A stretch of 5,428 nt of DNA from SAR202 cluster bacterium (lineage in GTDB: Bacteria; Chloroflexota; Dehalococcoidia; Lucifugimonadales; UBA1123): contig JASLRP010000531.1 of assembly GCA_030743915.1 (NCBI GenBank), forward strand, positions 1 through 5,428. Reading direction: 5' to 3'. A program made the position numbers and the translations under genes. How positions within the stretch are numbered: the stretch's first letter is position 1; the number at the start of each line of letters is the position of its first letter. This document shows positions 5,076 to 5,428 of this stretch, piece by piece. The notes under the pieces were generated by a model, which was not told the origin of the DNA, made no database searches, and was given only the letters and a program-made list of their open reading frames with translations.

Positions 5076-5428
5076 TCTCCTACCGACGCTTCCTCCTCCA
5101 CAGGCAGTCCGAAATTCTCGTCGAACAGTTCGTGGGTTCTCGCCAGAAAATCTTCTGGAATATCCTCAGCATCAGATGTCGCCACCAGTTCCTCAAGCTG
5201 AGGAAGATTAGTGATGTTCGGCAAGATCGAGGCCACGCCTGAGCCAGTCAACCCGAACTTGATAGCCGTCTGCCCTATGGTTGCGTCAAGGTTTTCGATG
5301 AGAAAATCAAGCGTCGCCAGTTTCTTGAGTCCCGTGGTCAGCCAGTCGCGGCGTCGGTGACTTCGATGATCATTATCATCGAACACGGTGTCCTTGGTGT
5401 AAGTCCCATCGAGAAGTCCCGAAGCGTG
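5072..5428 (-). CDS. Aldo/keto reductase, C-terminal part
   Basis: The last 118 residues of an NAD(P)H-dependent oxidoreductase of the aldo/keto reductase superfamily; the frame is open to the right edge, so the start and catalytic tetrad lie outside. Visible landmarks are ASGLLDGTYTKDTVF (loop after the barrel strand, normally ASGLLTGKYT) with NDHRS following, the helix ATIGQTAIKFGLTGSGVASI, and the cofactor-edge segment LPNITNLPQLEEL, then a final helix and an acidic end (VEEEASVGD). In many NADPH-using members this segment reads PGxRxxxQxxEN; here there is no arginine, which could mean a different cofactor preference. A GTG at 5386 lies inside the conserved loop and is not the start. It converges on the EVE gene with 23 bases between stops. 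Reduction of an aldehyde product would fit a lyase neighbour, but nothing shows a shared pathway. Confidence 0.85.
   Translation of the reverse strand, partial: HASGLLDGTYTKDTVFDDNDHRSHRRRDWLTTGLKKLATLDFLIENLDATIGQTAIKFGLTGSGVASILPNITNLPQLEELVATSDAEDIPEDFLARTHELFDENFGLPVEEEASVGD

Noticed and set aside
5076..5386. A short independent gene starting at GTG 5386
   Set aside because: The frame continues upstream to the window edge with conserved aldo/keto reductase sequence (ASGLLDGTYTKD), so this is the end of a longer gene.

Overview
The window holds six genes and looks like a chromosomal catabolic region of a free-living bacterium with moderate GC (roughly 55-58% by eye). At least three genes start with TTG. 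Several class III CoA-transferase and thiamine-diphosphate genes, a small EVE protein and an aldo/keto reductase together resemble gene content I associate with uncultured Chloroflexota (SAR202 or Dehalococcoidia-like). That placement is an inference from style, not a marker-gene result. I see no tRNA, rRNA, CRISPR array, transposase or attachment site.

Left half (minus strand, read right to left): a CaiB/BaiF class III CoA-transferase (1128-2372) is followed after 116 bp by the first 337 residues of a ThDP-dependent decarboxylase/lyase (1-1011, running off the left edge). Both start at TTG behind a perfect AGGAGG. The lyase resembles the 2-hydroxyacyl-CoA lyase (ILVBL/HACL2) branch more than classical acetolactate synthase, an observation made from remembered family sequence.

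Middle (2373-2635): a divergent control region. It holds an extended -10 promoter in each direction and two imperfect inverted repeats that could be operators.

Right half (plus strand): a second CoA-transferase (2636-3841) resembles formyl-CoA:oxalate CoA-transferase. A YfcE-type metallophosphoesterase (3842-4345) follows in the same reading frame, separated only by one TAG codon. Then comes an EVE-domain protein with an acidic, internally repeated tail (4374-5048). A convergent aldo/keto reductase (5072-5428, C-terminal 118 residues only) enters from the right edge.

How the genes may work together: class III CoA-transferases next to an oxalyl-CoA-decarboxylase/2-hydroxyacyl-CoA-lyase relative suggest chemistry around formyl-CoA or 2-hydroxyacyl-CoA thioesters: activate an acid as CoA ester, cleave the C1-C2 bond, recycle the CoA. 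The substrate cannot be read from sequence. The phosphoesterase and EVE protein have no evident place in that pathway. The most unusual non-coding signals are a near-identical dyad/extended -10 element (TCAC-N3/4-GTGATAC[A/T]ATT) before two plus-strand genes, and the single amber codon between CoA-transferase and phosphoesterase.
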